DNA of 64,000 nucleotides from Tubiluchus corallicola. Lineage: Eukaryota; Priapulida; Priapulimorpha; Priapulimorphida; Tubiluchidae. Below, in pieces: positions 47,831 through 60,600 of the stretch. A model generated the notes under the pieces. The model did not search any database, was not told the origin of the DNA, and saw only the letters and a list, made by a program, of their open reading frames with translations. The translations under genes were made by a program, and so were the position numbers. Numbering within the stretch: position 1 is the stretch's first letter; each line of letters starts with the position of its first letter. The DNA lies in NCBI GenBank assembly GCA_030141605.1, contig JAQGDQ010000009.1:837001-901000 (forward strand). Reading direction: 5' to 3'.

Positions 47831-50800
47831 ATGCTTAAAGTATTTACATCGGGATCATCTGGCAACAAAGATGTGAGTATCTATAAATAGTATATTCACA
47901 GTCGTATGAAATAAAAGTTCTGTAAATTTCAATAATCATTCATGATCACTGTCATAATGGTCTGACTTTTAGCAACAAAACCAGAAATATCTGGCCCTTA
48001 GTCTAGTTTGTTAACATTTACGATTTAGGCCTACTAATTAGTATAATTATGAGGTCTATAATTTATGAAGAGTGAGACATACTGGGTCGCAAGGACACTT
48101 TGTGTTGTCCGTGCAGTAGTTTCTGTCTCGACATTATCCCTGCTTAATGCCTCAGTATGTGAATTTTGTCTTGATGGTAGTTTCTGTGCATAGTAGCATG
48201 ATAGCAAAACGTCTCTAAAGCAACATGTTATTGCTAAACATAGACCTGCTTGGTGCAAGAATATTCAAAATCAGAGCAGCAATGCATGCACAGCAAAAGC
48301 GGGTAACATAGCAAAATCTGCAGACACAAAAGCTGAGCTGTGTAGCATACACTGTCATACAGTTGAAGATTGAATTTGCAACAAAATTTCTGTGCCTGAT
48401 CAAGCTTCAATATAACAGTACCCTCAAAAGTTCTGAAATTATACCTGTAAAACAGTACAGAACTGTAGATGATTAAAACCATTTGAAGAAAATGAAAAAA
48501 AACAAGCAAAGAGACAATACTGTAGGCACCGCTTTATAGACTCACTTTGAGACCGAACTGTTTTGACCCAATTAACCGACTGAACCTATTAACCTATGGG
48601 TGTAGTATTACAGGTATAGAAGTATGAGTCATCAGCTTACTATGCATTGCAAAGGTTTTTAATGAATTTTAGAAACGAAGTAATGCCCAAATTCCTTTGT
48701 GCAGCTAAAAATTAGAAATAATATTTTAAAATGTTGATTTATTTGAGTGAATAGCAATAAATTAAAAAGTATACTTTTCTAAATCACAGACTTTTCTAAG
48801 TCTGTTTATTTGCAAAAATTACAAAAATTCTTTCGTCGGCTGCTTCATTTTATCGAGAAATTGGCCCACGAAGTTCTCGTAATTATAAAAACATTGAAAA
48901 TTTATTGCTGCGCATGACTAAAACAGTTTTGAATCGTCTGCTCACTTATATTGATCTTATTTGCTGTACGATGTTTACTCTTGTAAGTCGCAAGGAATAC
49001 CGGCTGATTACTGTATCTGCATCTTTGACTGTTAACTCATTAAGCCTAAAAGTGTGAAATGAGATCATCAAAAGGAAACTGCTAGGCAAGTGATTAAAAG
49101 CTTAGCTTCCAGAAATTCTTTGGGCAACAGTGGGCGAGCGGCTAACAAATTCAAAGCAAAATCACTATGCTAGGGTATTAGTGCATGATAAACGCACCTG
49201 CTTATAAACAAAACAATAATTCACATGATTGCTTCTGCATACATAGTGCACAAAAGGGAAGTAAAGATGACATAAAAGTAGGAAAGGTTCTTTGAGCACA
49301 TACATATTTTAGGTAGGTGAAGGGAAAATATTGAGTCAATTATGCTGAGTTATTTGAGTCAGTTACCGATAGCTTTTATGTATATTTGAATAGAAGCGGC
49401 CCATTCCAGGCATTTTTTAGTCTATTAACCGTGAGTCTGTTAAGTGGCGCCTACTGTATACATATTGTTTTTGCTTTTGTAATTTAGCATACATGTGTGC
49501 CAAAAAATACATATTCTCTTACAAAGTTAAATGTCACATATTATGCAAAATCTCATGTAGACAGTTTTCTTTAAAGTAAAGTAAAGTATATCTGCAGAAA
49601 ACAAGAGAAGTATAATTTCTGGCAAGTAGATGGTAAAAGTTTATTTTGCTACAAACTAGGACAACATTCTAGAAATAGGACTGTGGTGAGTAATGTGGGA
49701 ATTGGAAAGTTTACTGTTATAAAAATAAAGTACAAAGGTTTGTAATGGCTAAACCCAGCGTGATCAGAGTTCATTTAAAGCTATTCACCTCAACTTGTAA
49801 AGTTAACTGACAAGAGTGAGCTAGCATAACTAATTGATAAATGGCCAAAGTTTTATAAGTGCTACAACAAACATTTTACTCTTTTACACAATGAAATGTG
49901 AGATCGTCGTTACTATTTACGGCATGTTGAAGTCTAGTTTGTTTTTGCTGATTCAGGTTTTATTATTGCATCTGGTTCCTTGTCGAAAGATAATGATTGT
50001 AGAATTCTAACTTCTAAATTTTTTGAAACTGGCCAGGATTTATTTGGCATCATGCTAGTTAAAACCATGCAGAAGGTTTCAAATTTGTTTAAATTATAAG
50101 GGTGTTTGGAGCAGTTTTTGTACTTGAACAACAAGGTGTCATTTGCTGTTGCATAATTAAAACGAGAATGTTTAAAAGTGAGCTCTAGTGTAGAGCATAG
50201 GGAAGAGCAAACTTTCATCACTCAACCTTGAGTTCCAGAAGTATAGTGAGATAGCCTCAGAGTTTAGCACAGTGCAGCCCTTGTTTGAAATACACATATT
50301 CCCGGATTACGGTGATTTACTTTGAAGACATTTTTCGGCAGCAGATTTGGGAATTTTAAGTTAACTAGAAATTGAACCTAAGTTTTCTGTCTTTTTTAAT
50401 TGTAGTGCTGCTTACAAATTAAGTTCTTTCTGCTGTTAAAATATAAGCGCCATTGGCCTGTTCTACTTCTAAAATTCATTAGGAATTTCCCATAACCATC
50501 TGTGTAGTTTTATAAATTTCAAAATCGTTAATCGAAGCAATTATATTAAGTAATGTTTAAATTATTACACATAAGTAGTATATAGTAGATCACTATATAT
50601 TTTCATTGTTCTCTGATTTAACCCAATTTTAAGACTGCTGTAGTGATGAAACCCACTATTTAGAAGTTAAATTTTTGAACTTTAATTCTAGATACGGTAG
50701 ACATCTTACTGTCATTAAATTTTAAATAATTGTTATAGTAGTTATAAGTGGATAATAAATATGTTAACTTCCTACGTAATAACAATAATAATAATAATAA

Positions 50801-53800
50801 TTTGGTGTTAAATTGTACATAATAGCTACTGATGCCTAACATAATTTTTTGTGTAGCTGTGCATGTGATATTAGCATTTTGTGTTTTTTTAATTTGTTTT
50901 ATATATGTAAGCTGCGATGTATTCTGTAAACTTCTGTTTCACATTTCTATTATAATTACAAACATTGTTTAGTTTAGCCAGAAATTTTATTAACTTGTAA
51001 AGTATTCATGGCCTGGAAAGTAGTTTATTAATCTTTGTGATAGAATATTAATACAATATATGTCCACAGTAATGCATTTAGCATATCGTTATTTAGTAAA
51101 TCAATGCACTGGTGATTTGCTTTATGCTGTAAAAGTTCTTCCTGTTTACACAACTTGGTGTGCACTAAACCCAGCTGTTTTGATGACAGCTCTTTAAACA
51201 AACTTTGAGACAGTAAACATAACTCTGGCATGTACAGGTGAAGGGGTCATTGTATTTATGTGGATATAAAATGTAATTGAAGTTTCTCATGTTTTCTGTA
51301 AATTAAATTAACGTTTCTTTTATACTGTGCAGACTTTGCGTTTTATAGATAAATGAATAGCTATTTATTCTTTAACAGAACTTATGTACCATACTTTATA
51401 TGTTAAAGGCATGTAGGAGTGGATCACGTCTTTCTGTTTCAACTTTATTCTGGCACTTGACAGTCCAAGTGTTATTAGCATGAACTATGTCAATGACTTC
51501 CTTAGATGTAGTTATTACTAGGTGTCAAGTGCGTAATACACCTTGTTCAATTTTGGTAACCTGTTTGGCGCTGTCATAAAACCACGAAATTGAGATTTCC
51601 TAGTCTTAGTAAGACACTGAACGAAAAATAGCTGTTTGAACATCATTTTTCTCTCAGTAACAAAAATGCAATAAAATTATTTTACAGTGTACAGTGCCAT
51701 TTACGTTACGCATTTATGTAGAATTTTATCATTTTATTTACTGTTTCTTACGATACATTGTGGCATAAAAACAGAGACGTTGTTTTGTCATTGTTTTTTA
51801 AAAGTATTGAAAAAATTTTTCTGCAACTGTATATCATATGTAACAAAATTAGGGCACTCTACTTTTACATAATAAAATGTACTGTTATTGAGGCACTGGT
51901 CAATTCGTATAATAAATTGATAATGTTAGGAACAGATAACAAAAATGCACAGTGTAGGAGTATTAGTGACTCGAGTCACAAGAGATTGTATTGCTTTACT
52001 GAAAATGAAAACTTGTTACCTTAGCTCAAACAGCAATACACAACCATCTAATCTAAGCAACCATTTGAGACCTTTACTACAAATACAAAATGGCTAAGAT
52101 TGTTTCATGAATTACCATTTTAATCAATTACAGTCAAAACACTGGTGAAATGCTGGTTAAAATTGATGGGTTTAGCATCCATTGTCGGAAATTCTACTAA
52201 AACAAAGATTATAGAGGGAATCATAGGTGTTGTAATAAAAGGAATTGTGTTTTTATTTACTAATAAAGAGGTATTTTGCACCTCATACGAAGGACCGTTT
52301 TCTGTGTTTTGTTTAGGGTTATTCAGTAATTGCATTTTGAAGAGCATTGCATACTGCTAATGTTTACACTGATTAAGCAATCCACAGTGGTGTGCAAAAT
52401 GTCTGTTTATTAGCAAATTCTTTTTATTATAACGCCCATGATTCCATGTATAATCTTTATCTTAATATTATTTTCTCTATTTTGTTTTGTCAGTAAATGT
52501 CACATATTTAAAGTGATTTTGGGACATGTTTGTGTATAATTAATTTCTGCAGCAGGAGATTTTATTGCCTATTTTTAATCTCAACTTTATTTGTAGGTGA
52601 AGGCCAATCAGCAGCGAGCATTGCTTATTCTTGATAGTAAAAAGGTAGAATATGAAATAGTTGACATCACACAACCTGAGAACAAGGACCAGAGGAATTC
52701 CATGTTGAAATCAGCAAAAACTGTAGGAGAGAATAAAGCGCCACTATGCCCCCAGTTTTTCTTAGATAGTGAATACTTGGGTGTAAGTGAACTGTAGAAC
52801 TATTAATCGAAATGGCAGCAACTGGTGTTTATTTTCTTTGATTTGTTATGTCAAAGTGAAATAACATTTAACCACACCAGCTACCTAGAGTTATTGAACA
52901 AATTTCCAAAGTAACTTTATGAAATAATAATTCATTTTCAGACGTCAAAATTTATGATTCCTAATGAATATGGTCACATTAATTCTCCGTGGTTATTAGT
53001 ATTTTGAACGCGGTGTTAAATGGACTAAAAGCTCGTCGGTGCTAGATTGGAAAAGCGTGAATGATTGCTTTAGTGCAGTATTGTCCTGGTTTATTAATAA
53101 GTTAATTTGTCTTTGCCAGGACTTTGAAGATTTTGAAAATGCGACAGAAATAGAGCGGTTAGAAGTCTTCCTGCATCTGAAATCTGAAGCCGATTTTATA
53201 GCTGAAAAACAAGATGAAGAGAAAGAGGTAGCTAGTTGGTGCACCATATTTTAAAATTTGTGAGATTGCAGCTCATTTTCTTTTGAAATGCTTCTAGAAG
53301 AAGTTGTACGATTTCGGTGATTTGTGTCAAAATATGTATTTTTGCTTGATTTTCACTTTTTTATTTTTTTTAACATTCGATACATTTTTTATCCGTTTCT
53401 AGCTAATTTGTTTTCATTATGCTTGGTCGTACTACTTGAAAAAAATTAAAGTAATGACACATTTTACAGTTTCTCTAATCAGATTTTTGTTTCGTGTATC
53501 ACCTAATGCATTTTCAGCTGTATGATTGAAAAATTGACAGCTTTGTTACCTATGCATCACACTAATACATGTTCCGTAAAGTACTTTCTTGTTGTCTAGT
53601 AAACTTGTCATGCTAATATTTCTTTGCTTAATAAATGTGTTATTTATTTTAGGTAAAAGTGGGAGAAAAGAAAGAAGAGGTAATTTTTTTATGATAAAGT
53701 CAGTACATTGCTCAATTCTAGATCCTGTTTAGCCCATTTTACATGTTAACTAGTTAAATGCTGATTACTATTTCTCTGTAAGTCCATAACAGCCAACCAG

Positions 53801-54594
53801 GTTAAAGTTAAGCAGTACTGAACTTCCGTAATGAATGGATAAGGGACTGCTGAAACAAATGCTTCTAGGTGTTTTATTTTTATCTACCTTCGGCTATATG
53901 TCCTTCTGAGAACAAAGGTATATAAGCATGTGCACTTGACTAACTCACTGTTGCTGATCCAATACCTTATGCTACAGAATTATTTTTGGCGTTAGCTTGG
54001 TTCTGGCCCCATCATCTGCATTAAGTCTATCCGGTCATTCAGTGTCGGGTCTTATGTTGTAAAGTGTCAATCTATATTAATCTATATTAAAAATATGTTT
54101 GTCAACAGAATAGATCTAATATTAGTTACAATCTCTTGTCAGCAATTACATTTAAGTGAAAAGTCAAGTCTCTCTCATTGAGCACATTTTAATTCTTGAG
54201 AAAAATGTTAGAAGATTTCAGCAAAAAATTGTGATAAGTGCCTCGTGTAATTAGTAAAATCGATGTAAAGTCGCTATTACATCACGCGATCATTTTGAAC
54301 AAAAAATGGCATCATCTGGTTACCATGCAGTATAAATATTTATCTCACTAGATGCTTGAGCAAACTTGTTTTGCAGTTACAGTTACTATTACCGTATATA
54401 AGTGTGTACAAGTCAATGTGCATTTTAAGACCAAAAATTGCATCATCATATATTACCTGTGTACAATTCGACCATAAAATATTAAGATCTTCTAGAGTAA
54501 ATGATGTCAACAATGGCTGAACTAATAAATCAATAGTTTTGTGTAATGTGTAAGATACGTGCAAGTGCTTGGGCCGAGTATATTATACCTACCC

Positions 54595-54641
<47 letters not shown>

Positions 54642-57600
54642 ATATTCATGTTGAGGGCCCTCAATGCAATCCATGATAATGCAGCCTGGCCTTTCATCGC
54701 TTGTTTGTGTATCACAGTATGAGTGTTCATTCAGTCCAGCGTATAAAGAAGGATTATTTCTTTACATATTTGTATTGTAGACGACTCTTTAGCCACATCT
54801 CCCAAAAACATATCGTAAGTATAAGTCAACCCCAAAAATTTCGTCTTGAATTCACCTCCCAAAAATTCGACTTATACATAAGTATATATGGTATATACAA
54901 ACAATTCAAAATATTAAACGAGAAATTATTAATACCATTTTTTTGTTTTTGATGAAGTTGCTGCCGACTGCGTAATGAAAACCAGTTACTGATGATAATA
55001 GTAGTAAGCTTTTGCATTTTTAAGCAAAGCATAATGTTGTATGGCAATATCAATAAAGGCATACTAAAATGCAGTGAATATTGTTCTGGGTTGCTTTTAT
55101 CTTTCGACAGGTCTTTTATATACAGATTAAGCTGGACAAAAAAATTTATTTCTGTCTTACAGCATGAGTGCGAAACACATCAGTAAGGAATGAGGAAAAC
55201 TTTTTTTAAGCTTTAGAAAATTTTAAAGCTGAATTGTGGAATACTTAAAATCACTTGAAATCAAAGTTTGGTTATTTACCACTGGGTAATAGTAATGTTT
55301 CAATGTACATTTTTCACACTTCTTTTTTTGGTTTTTTGTTTCACACTGCTAAATTATCATATAATTGTCGACTATCATATAGCCTCTTTTTTGTACGTTA
55401 TGAACGTACGTTCTGATAATTATGATATAAGCGACAATACTACTCAGCCATTAATATCCTGATTTGGCAAAAAATAAGGTTGCTTCTTAACTTCCAATGC
55501 GATCATCTGCATCGTACAAAACACAATTCTGGCCGAAAGTGAGCCATAGAAAAACATGGCTGCATGCTCGCCGAAACAATGATGCTATAATAGTTATTGC
55601 ATTTTACATTTTAAATTAAAAAATACTCTTTAAGTGACTGCATCAGGTAAGTTTATAAAGGTAAAAAAAATTAAAATTCCCGGCTGGGTGTGTGATAAAA
55701 AAGTATTACCAAGGCAATTGGACAGAAACAAAAATAATTTTGTTGTCTGCCTTACATGACAGTGTTTATGGTTTACATACTGCATCTGCGAAACCAACTT
55801 TAGCATGATTGCCTTGTGAAATCATTACATTTTAATGCTTTGTGCTTCTTTTTCATTTCACGATAATAATATTTATTTTAAATTAATTTTATAGGAAGAA
55901 GAGGAGGATAAAGAAGTGAGTACAGTTGCATTTTTGTCACTGATACACAATAATTATTTTGAAATATTTTAACTATTTAACGAAACATTTTAAGTTGAAT
56001 TGACATTTAATTAAAGCGAGATTTCGTGTCATGGCACATGTATTCCTGTAGCTTTTCAAGTGTTGTTTGGCAGCCTTAGTTAAATGCCATTTTGATGTTA
56101 GTACATATTTGATTTTAGTGGATCCTCAGAAATTAATTGACTTTTAAGCAGTTGCTCTTGTTTTTTAACTTTCCGTGTGTCTGACTGAATTATAGAAGGA
56201 GGAAGGTGAAGAAGAAGAGGAAGACAAAGAGAAAGAAGAAGGCGAAGAAGAAGAAGGAGAAGAAGGCAAAGAGAAGAAAGAAGCCGAAGAAGAAGAGGAC
56301 GAAGGCAAAGAGAAAAAAGAAGGTGAAGAAGAAGAGGAAGAAGAAAGCAAAGAGGAGAAAGAAGCGGAAGAAGAAGAGGAAGAAAGCAAAGAGAAAAAGG
56401 AAGAGGGAGAAGAGAAAGAAAAAGAAGGTGGCAGCGATGAAGAGGAAGAAGAAAAAGGAAAAGAAGACAAAGTACAGCTACATGGTTAAAGTGCAATTAT
56501 TTGCATGCTTAATAGATGTCAGACATGTGATCTTGAAGGATGAAAATTTTCAAACCTTGCCTAGCTTATTAATATTTCTGAATGCTGTTGAATAAACCTG
56601 GCTAGACAATCTCTACTAATGCAAAAAGTTTGCATTGTTATAGTTGCCAAAACACCATCTGACGCATGCAAGTGAACCGAAGTATTTATGAATTCGTCAC
56701 TCGTCTTGAATGTTGTTTTTTATTTACTTTGTAATGTCTTTATTAGCTACCGGCTAACTCTAAGTGTGTCACCTAACTAACAGAATAGAGACCTGGATAG
56801 CCAGTTAGAAAAGCTTTTACACTAACATCTTCTTTTTTGATTTCAGGCTTGCAGTGTAATCATTAAAGCTGTTTTTCAATTTTCAAACTGTAAAAACTAA
56901 CAACTATTGTGTTTTGTATAGCTACACGAGGCATGTAATGCATGTTAATGCATTTTGTACGACAGGTAAAAATTTTAGGTGTTTGATTGTGCGCCGTGTG
57001 ATTGATGCATCAGAAAGATGAAACTTTCCCAATAACTTTCCTAATCAAGTAGCTATAGAGATGCTTGAAGCATGGAAGCCTTTGTCTTCGCAGACATGCT
57101 GTGAGTTAGACATTTAACTTACTTAAACTAGATTTTTAATTTTCATTTCCTATTTTATCTACTTTTAGTTCCCCAATTATTTGTAAATTATTATAGATAA
57201 TTTGTTTTAGATTCTTCCTAAATTTTTGCAGTTTGATCAAGAAAGTTAAAGCAGAATGCGAAAATTTTTTAAAAGCAATATGTGTTATAATCGTCTACTT
57301 AAATTATATCGATCAGTTTAAAAAAATTTATTTCCCAGTTATCTTTTTTTCTGTGAATTGACCTGTTCATCCCAGCTTTTCTATATCTACATTGCTTTGT
57401 ATCTAGGCTAAAAAAGAAGTAGAAGAAGAAGAGGAAGAAGAGAAGGAGGAAGGTAAAGAAGAAGATGAAGAAGAGGAAAAGAAGAGCACAAAAGGAGACG
57501 AAGAAGAAGAGAAAGAAGTGAGCTCTTTTAGACATTTCTGCAGCTTGTTCTTTTAATGTTACAAAATTTTACCATTCAAGTAACAAAAGCTTGATTTTGT

Positions 57601-60600
57601 AAAATTATGGTTAAACATCGAGATTGTCAAGAATCTTTTTTATGTAATTCCTAAGTGACTTACTTACCTTATTTTTTGAAACTTACCAAAGTGTTTAATA
57701 TTGTTCTTATGTGGTGTCCACACTGTCAGTTTATCATGGCATGAAGCAGTGTCTTTTGTTCATATCACTGACACGACACCCAACTCCCTGGCAATGACTT
57801 GCATCTATTTTTATAGTACACTATCGTTAGCAACATCATTGTCGGCAAAATGGTGCAAAAACATCCGTCATTTGCATTGTCAAAGTACATACAAGTTACA
57901 GTCACATGACAACCAATGAGGACCTCTAATTGGGCAACAAGTTTCTGTTTATGATGACATATCGTGAAAAAATTGTGCACGATTAATTTAGACATGATCA
58001 TGTTTTCACATTCATTCGCCTGCCTTCTAAAGTGTCAGTGCTGATGCCAGATTACTGTAAAAATTGTGGTGCTTATTGACGTTTTTGTCTGTATGTTGAT
58101 GTTCTGCACAAATTCTATATAGGAAAGATCAGACGAAGAAGAAGAAGAAAAAGAGGAGAAAGAAAAAGAAGAGGGAGAGAAAAGTGATAAAGAAGAAGAT
58201 GAAGTTGGTTGAAGAATAATCTAACCTATTTGCATGCTTACTTTTATTTGGCATTACAGAATTTAATTTAATTTTTTCTGGAGTAACCTTTGATGTCAGT
58301 AAGTCTTAGATATCTAAGATATTGCTTTTTTTCTAATATACTCATTATGATTCTATTTTTCACTAGTTTCTGCTGTTGCCTTACAGGTTAGGCAGTTGAA
58401 AGTAATATTTAATAGGATTAGCATGTTTCGATTATGTTGGATATTTTAGAATGCCAGTCACATTCATATCGTTGTTACTTTGCCTTCAACAAGTTTCTAT
58501 CATGATGTTTTATATAGGAAGAGAAAATATCTGAAGAGGAAGCAGAAGAACAGGAAGAAAAAGATGAAAAGGTTTAAAGTAGTCTGTAGGGCTGTATTTT
58601 AGCTTAGGCGTGGCTGTTAACATAAACACGAAATGCTATACTAATTATATAATATTGCGTTTAGTCATTTTAGTTTTCACAGTAGAGCTAGGATTGATGT
58701 TTTTAAGGCTATGTTTTGCTTAGTGTAACAAAATTAAAATTTTGTAGCATAAAACATAGAAGCTTGAAATCTAATCAAAAATTTGAAATGCTAGTCAGAT
58801 CTAACTCCGTTTTCGCTTAGGCGTAACTATGCTTGACTGGCATTTTTGGGTGGTTATGGCTTTCAGTATGATACTTACAAGTGAATTAATGCAAATGGTA
58901 ATACAGATTATCGTTCACATTTCGGATCTTAAAGTTCTGGTTTCATTTAGTTCTTATTTGCTGTGGTCTTGTGATTTGGCGATGGACGTGATTGATTATT
59001 CATCTATTGGCTTGAAATAATAACAAGGTCAATTTTCGTTTACTTCATCATCGTCTAACCGTTGTCATTGGTTAGGTTTTTTACTTGTTATTCGTCATGC
59101 AGAACAATATCTGTGTGTAATCTACTGCCTTAACATTCTTTCTACATTTTTGAAAGTGCAGTTCTTGTCTTAGAAATTTTTTTATATGTATCTTAAAGGT
59201 GTTTTTCATAAGACATTACTTCATAAGATTTCACAAGAACGTTATCTACTTGCTTGAGCAAATTTAATGTAAACACTTTTCCGACTCGCAGACGTTGAGA
59301 CTGATCGTCCACCATTGAATCTAACTTTCATTAATCTTAACTAAAATTAATTTTCATGTTTTAATTATGAAAATATGCATGTTGAATTCTTTGTGTTTTA
59401 GGAAGAGGAAGCAGAAAAAAGTGAAGAAGATGAAGAAAAAGAAGTATTAATTTTATGTTTTGTGCTATAAAGTAGATACATGCTGTGGTGTCAAAATTTT
59501 CTTTGTCACTCGTGAATATGTGATGTCATCCCACCTTTGTAGATCATAAATCTTTTCAATTATGTATGAGATTTTATGAAGCTACAAAGGATCGCACTTA
59601 TCCGTAATGTCTTTGTTGCTGCTTACAGTACTTGATTAATATTCAACCTAAGTACTGGCACAGAATGCACTGAAATTATTACAGTGTCTTTCATAGTGCT
59701 AGAATATATAAGTGGATAAATCCACTTCCACATGTAAGTGGATTTATTGTCATACAATAACTGACAACTGAACTGAATGACAGTCAAAGTGGAAGAGAGT
59801 GAAGCATGTGTTCTAAAGACACAATAATCATTGTCAGATTTACACCTTATATCTTATTTTACCTGAATTTATCATGCAAATTAATTGTTCACACTGAAAA
59901 GCTAATTCTAATCAGTTCTTTTTTCAGCTCGTTCTTGAAAGATGAGTTGTCATGTCAATAACCTCGAAGCGCACAAAAGCCTCTCGTTAGAAGTGGTGTT
60001 CTTTGTTTTCAGGGTAGATTAGCATATTCATTACACTTTCTCGAATTGGTTTAGGTAAAAGACGAAGATGAAGACGAAGAAGCTGAGCATAAAGAAGAAG
60101 AGGAAAAAGAGGATGAGGAAGAAAAAGAAAAAGCAGAAGAAGAGAAAAAAAGTGATGAAGAAGAGGAGGAGACTGAAGATAAAGAAGAGGAAGAAGAAAA
60201 AGAAGATAAAGTAGGATAATTCCATAGATCTGGAAAACTTTCGACTAATACAAACTGTTGCATGAAAACTAATCGATCCTGCCTGTTTTTTGAAATACCA
60301 TTCAAGAATTATATCTACAATCGAATATTAATACCTAGTCAAGATTTTGTCCGCATGTGTGACATGTAACTTGAAATACAGCATGATTCTTACAGTGAAC
60401 ATGATTGCAACAGTATACCTCAGAAACTACACGAGGAACGATAAAATGTGCTATTGTAACTAACTTGGAATGCAAAATGATCTACTAAACAATACTTGCA
60501 ACTGGAATAGTGCCACCTGCTTAGAGTTACCTAGAGGTGTGACATGTGAGGAGGGTGCAGCATAATCTTTTTACTGAACAATACTTGTCCTTGGAATGGA

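Noticed and set aside
56098-56595. Several 100-130 codon frames (Ser/Leu/Phe-rich on minus, Lys/Arg-rich on plus)
   Set aside because: They are other-frame readings of the purine-rich SH3BGR exon 6; only the Glu-rich frame joins in phase to its neighbours.
59711-59752. Small hairpins built from AAGTGGAT/ATCCACTT
   Set aside because: Short arms in an intron with no gene or repeat context.
60031-60305. Phe-rich and Ser-rich minus-strand frames
   Set aside because: Complement of SH3BGR exon 11, a compositional artefact.
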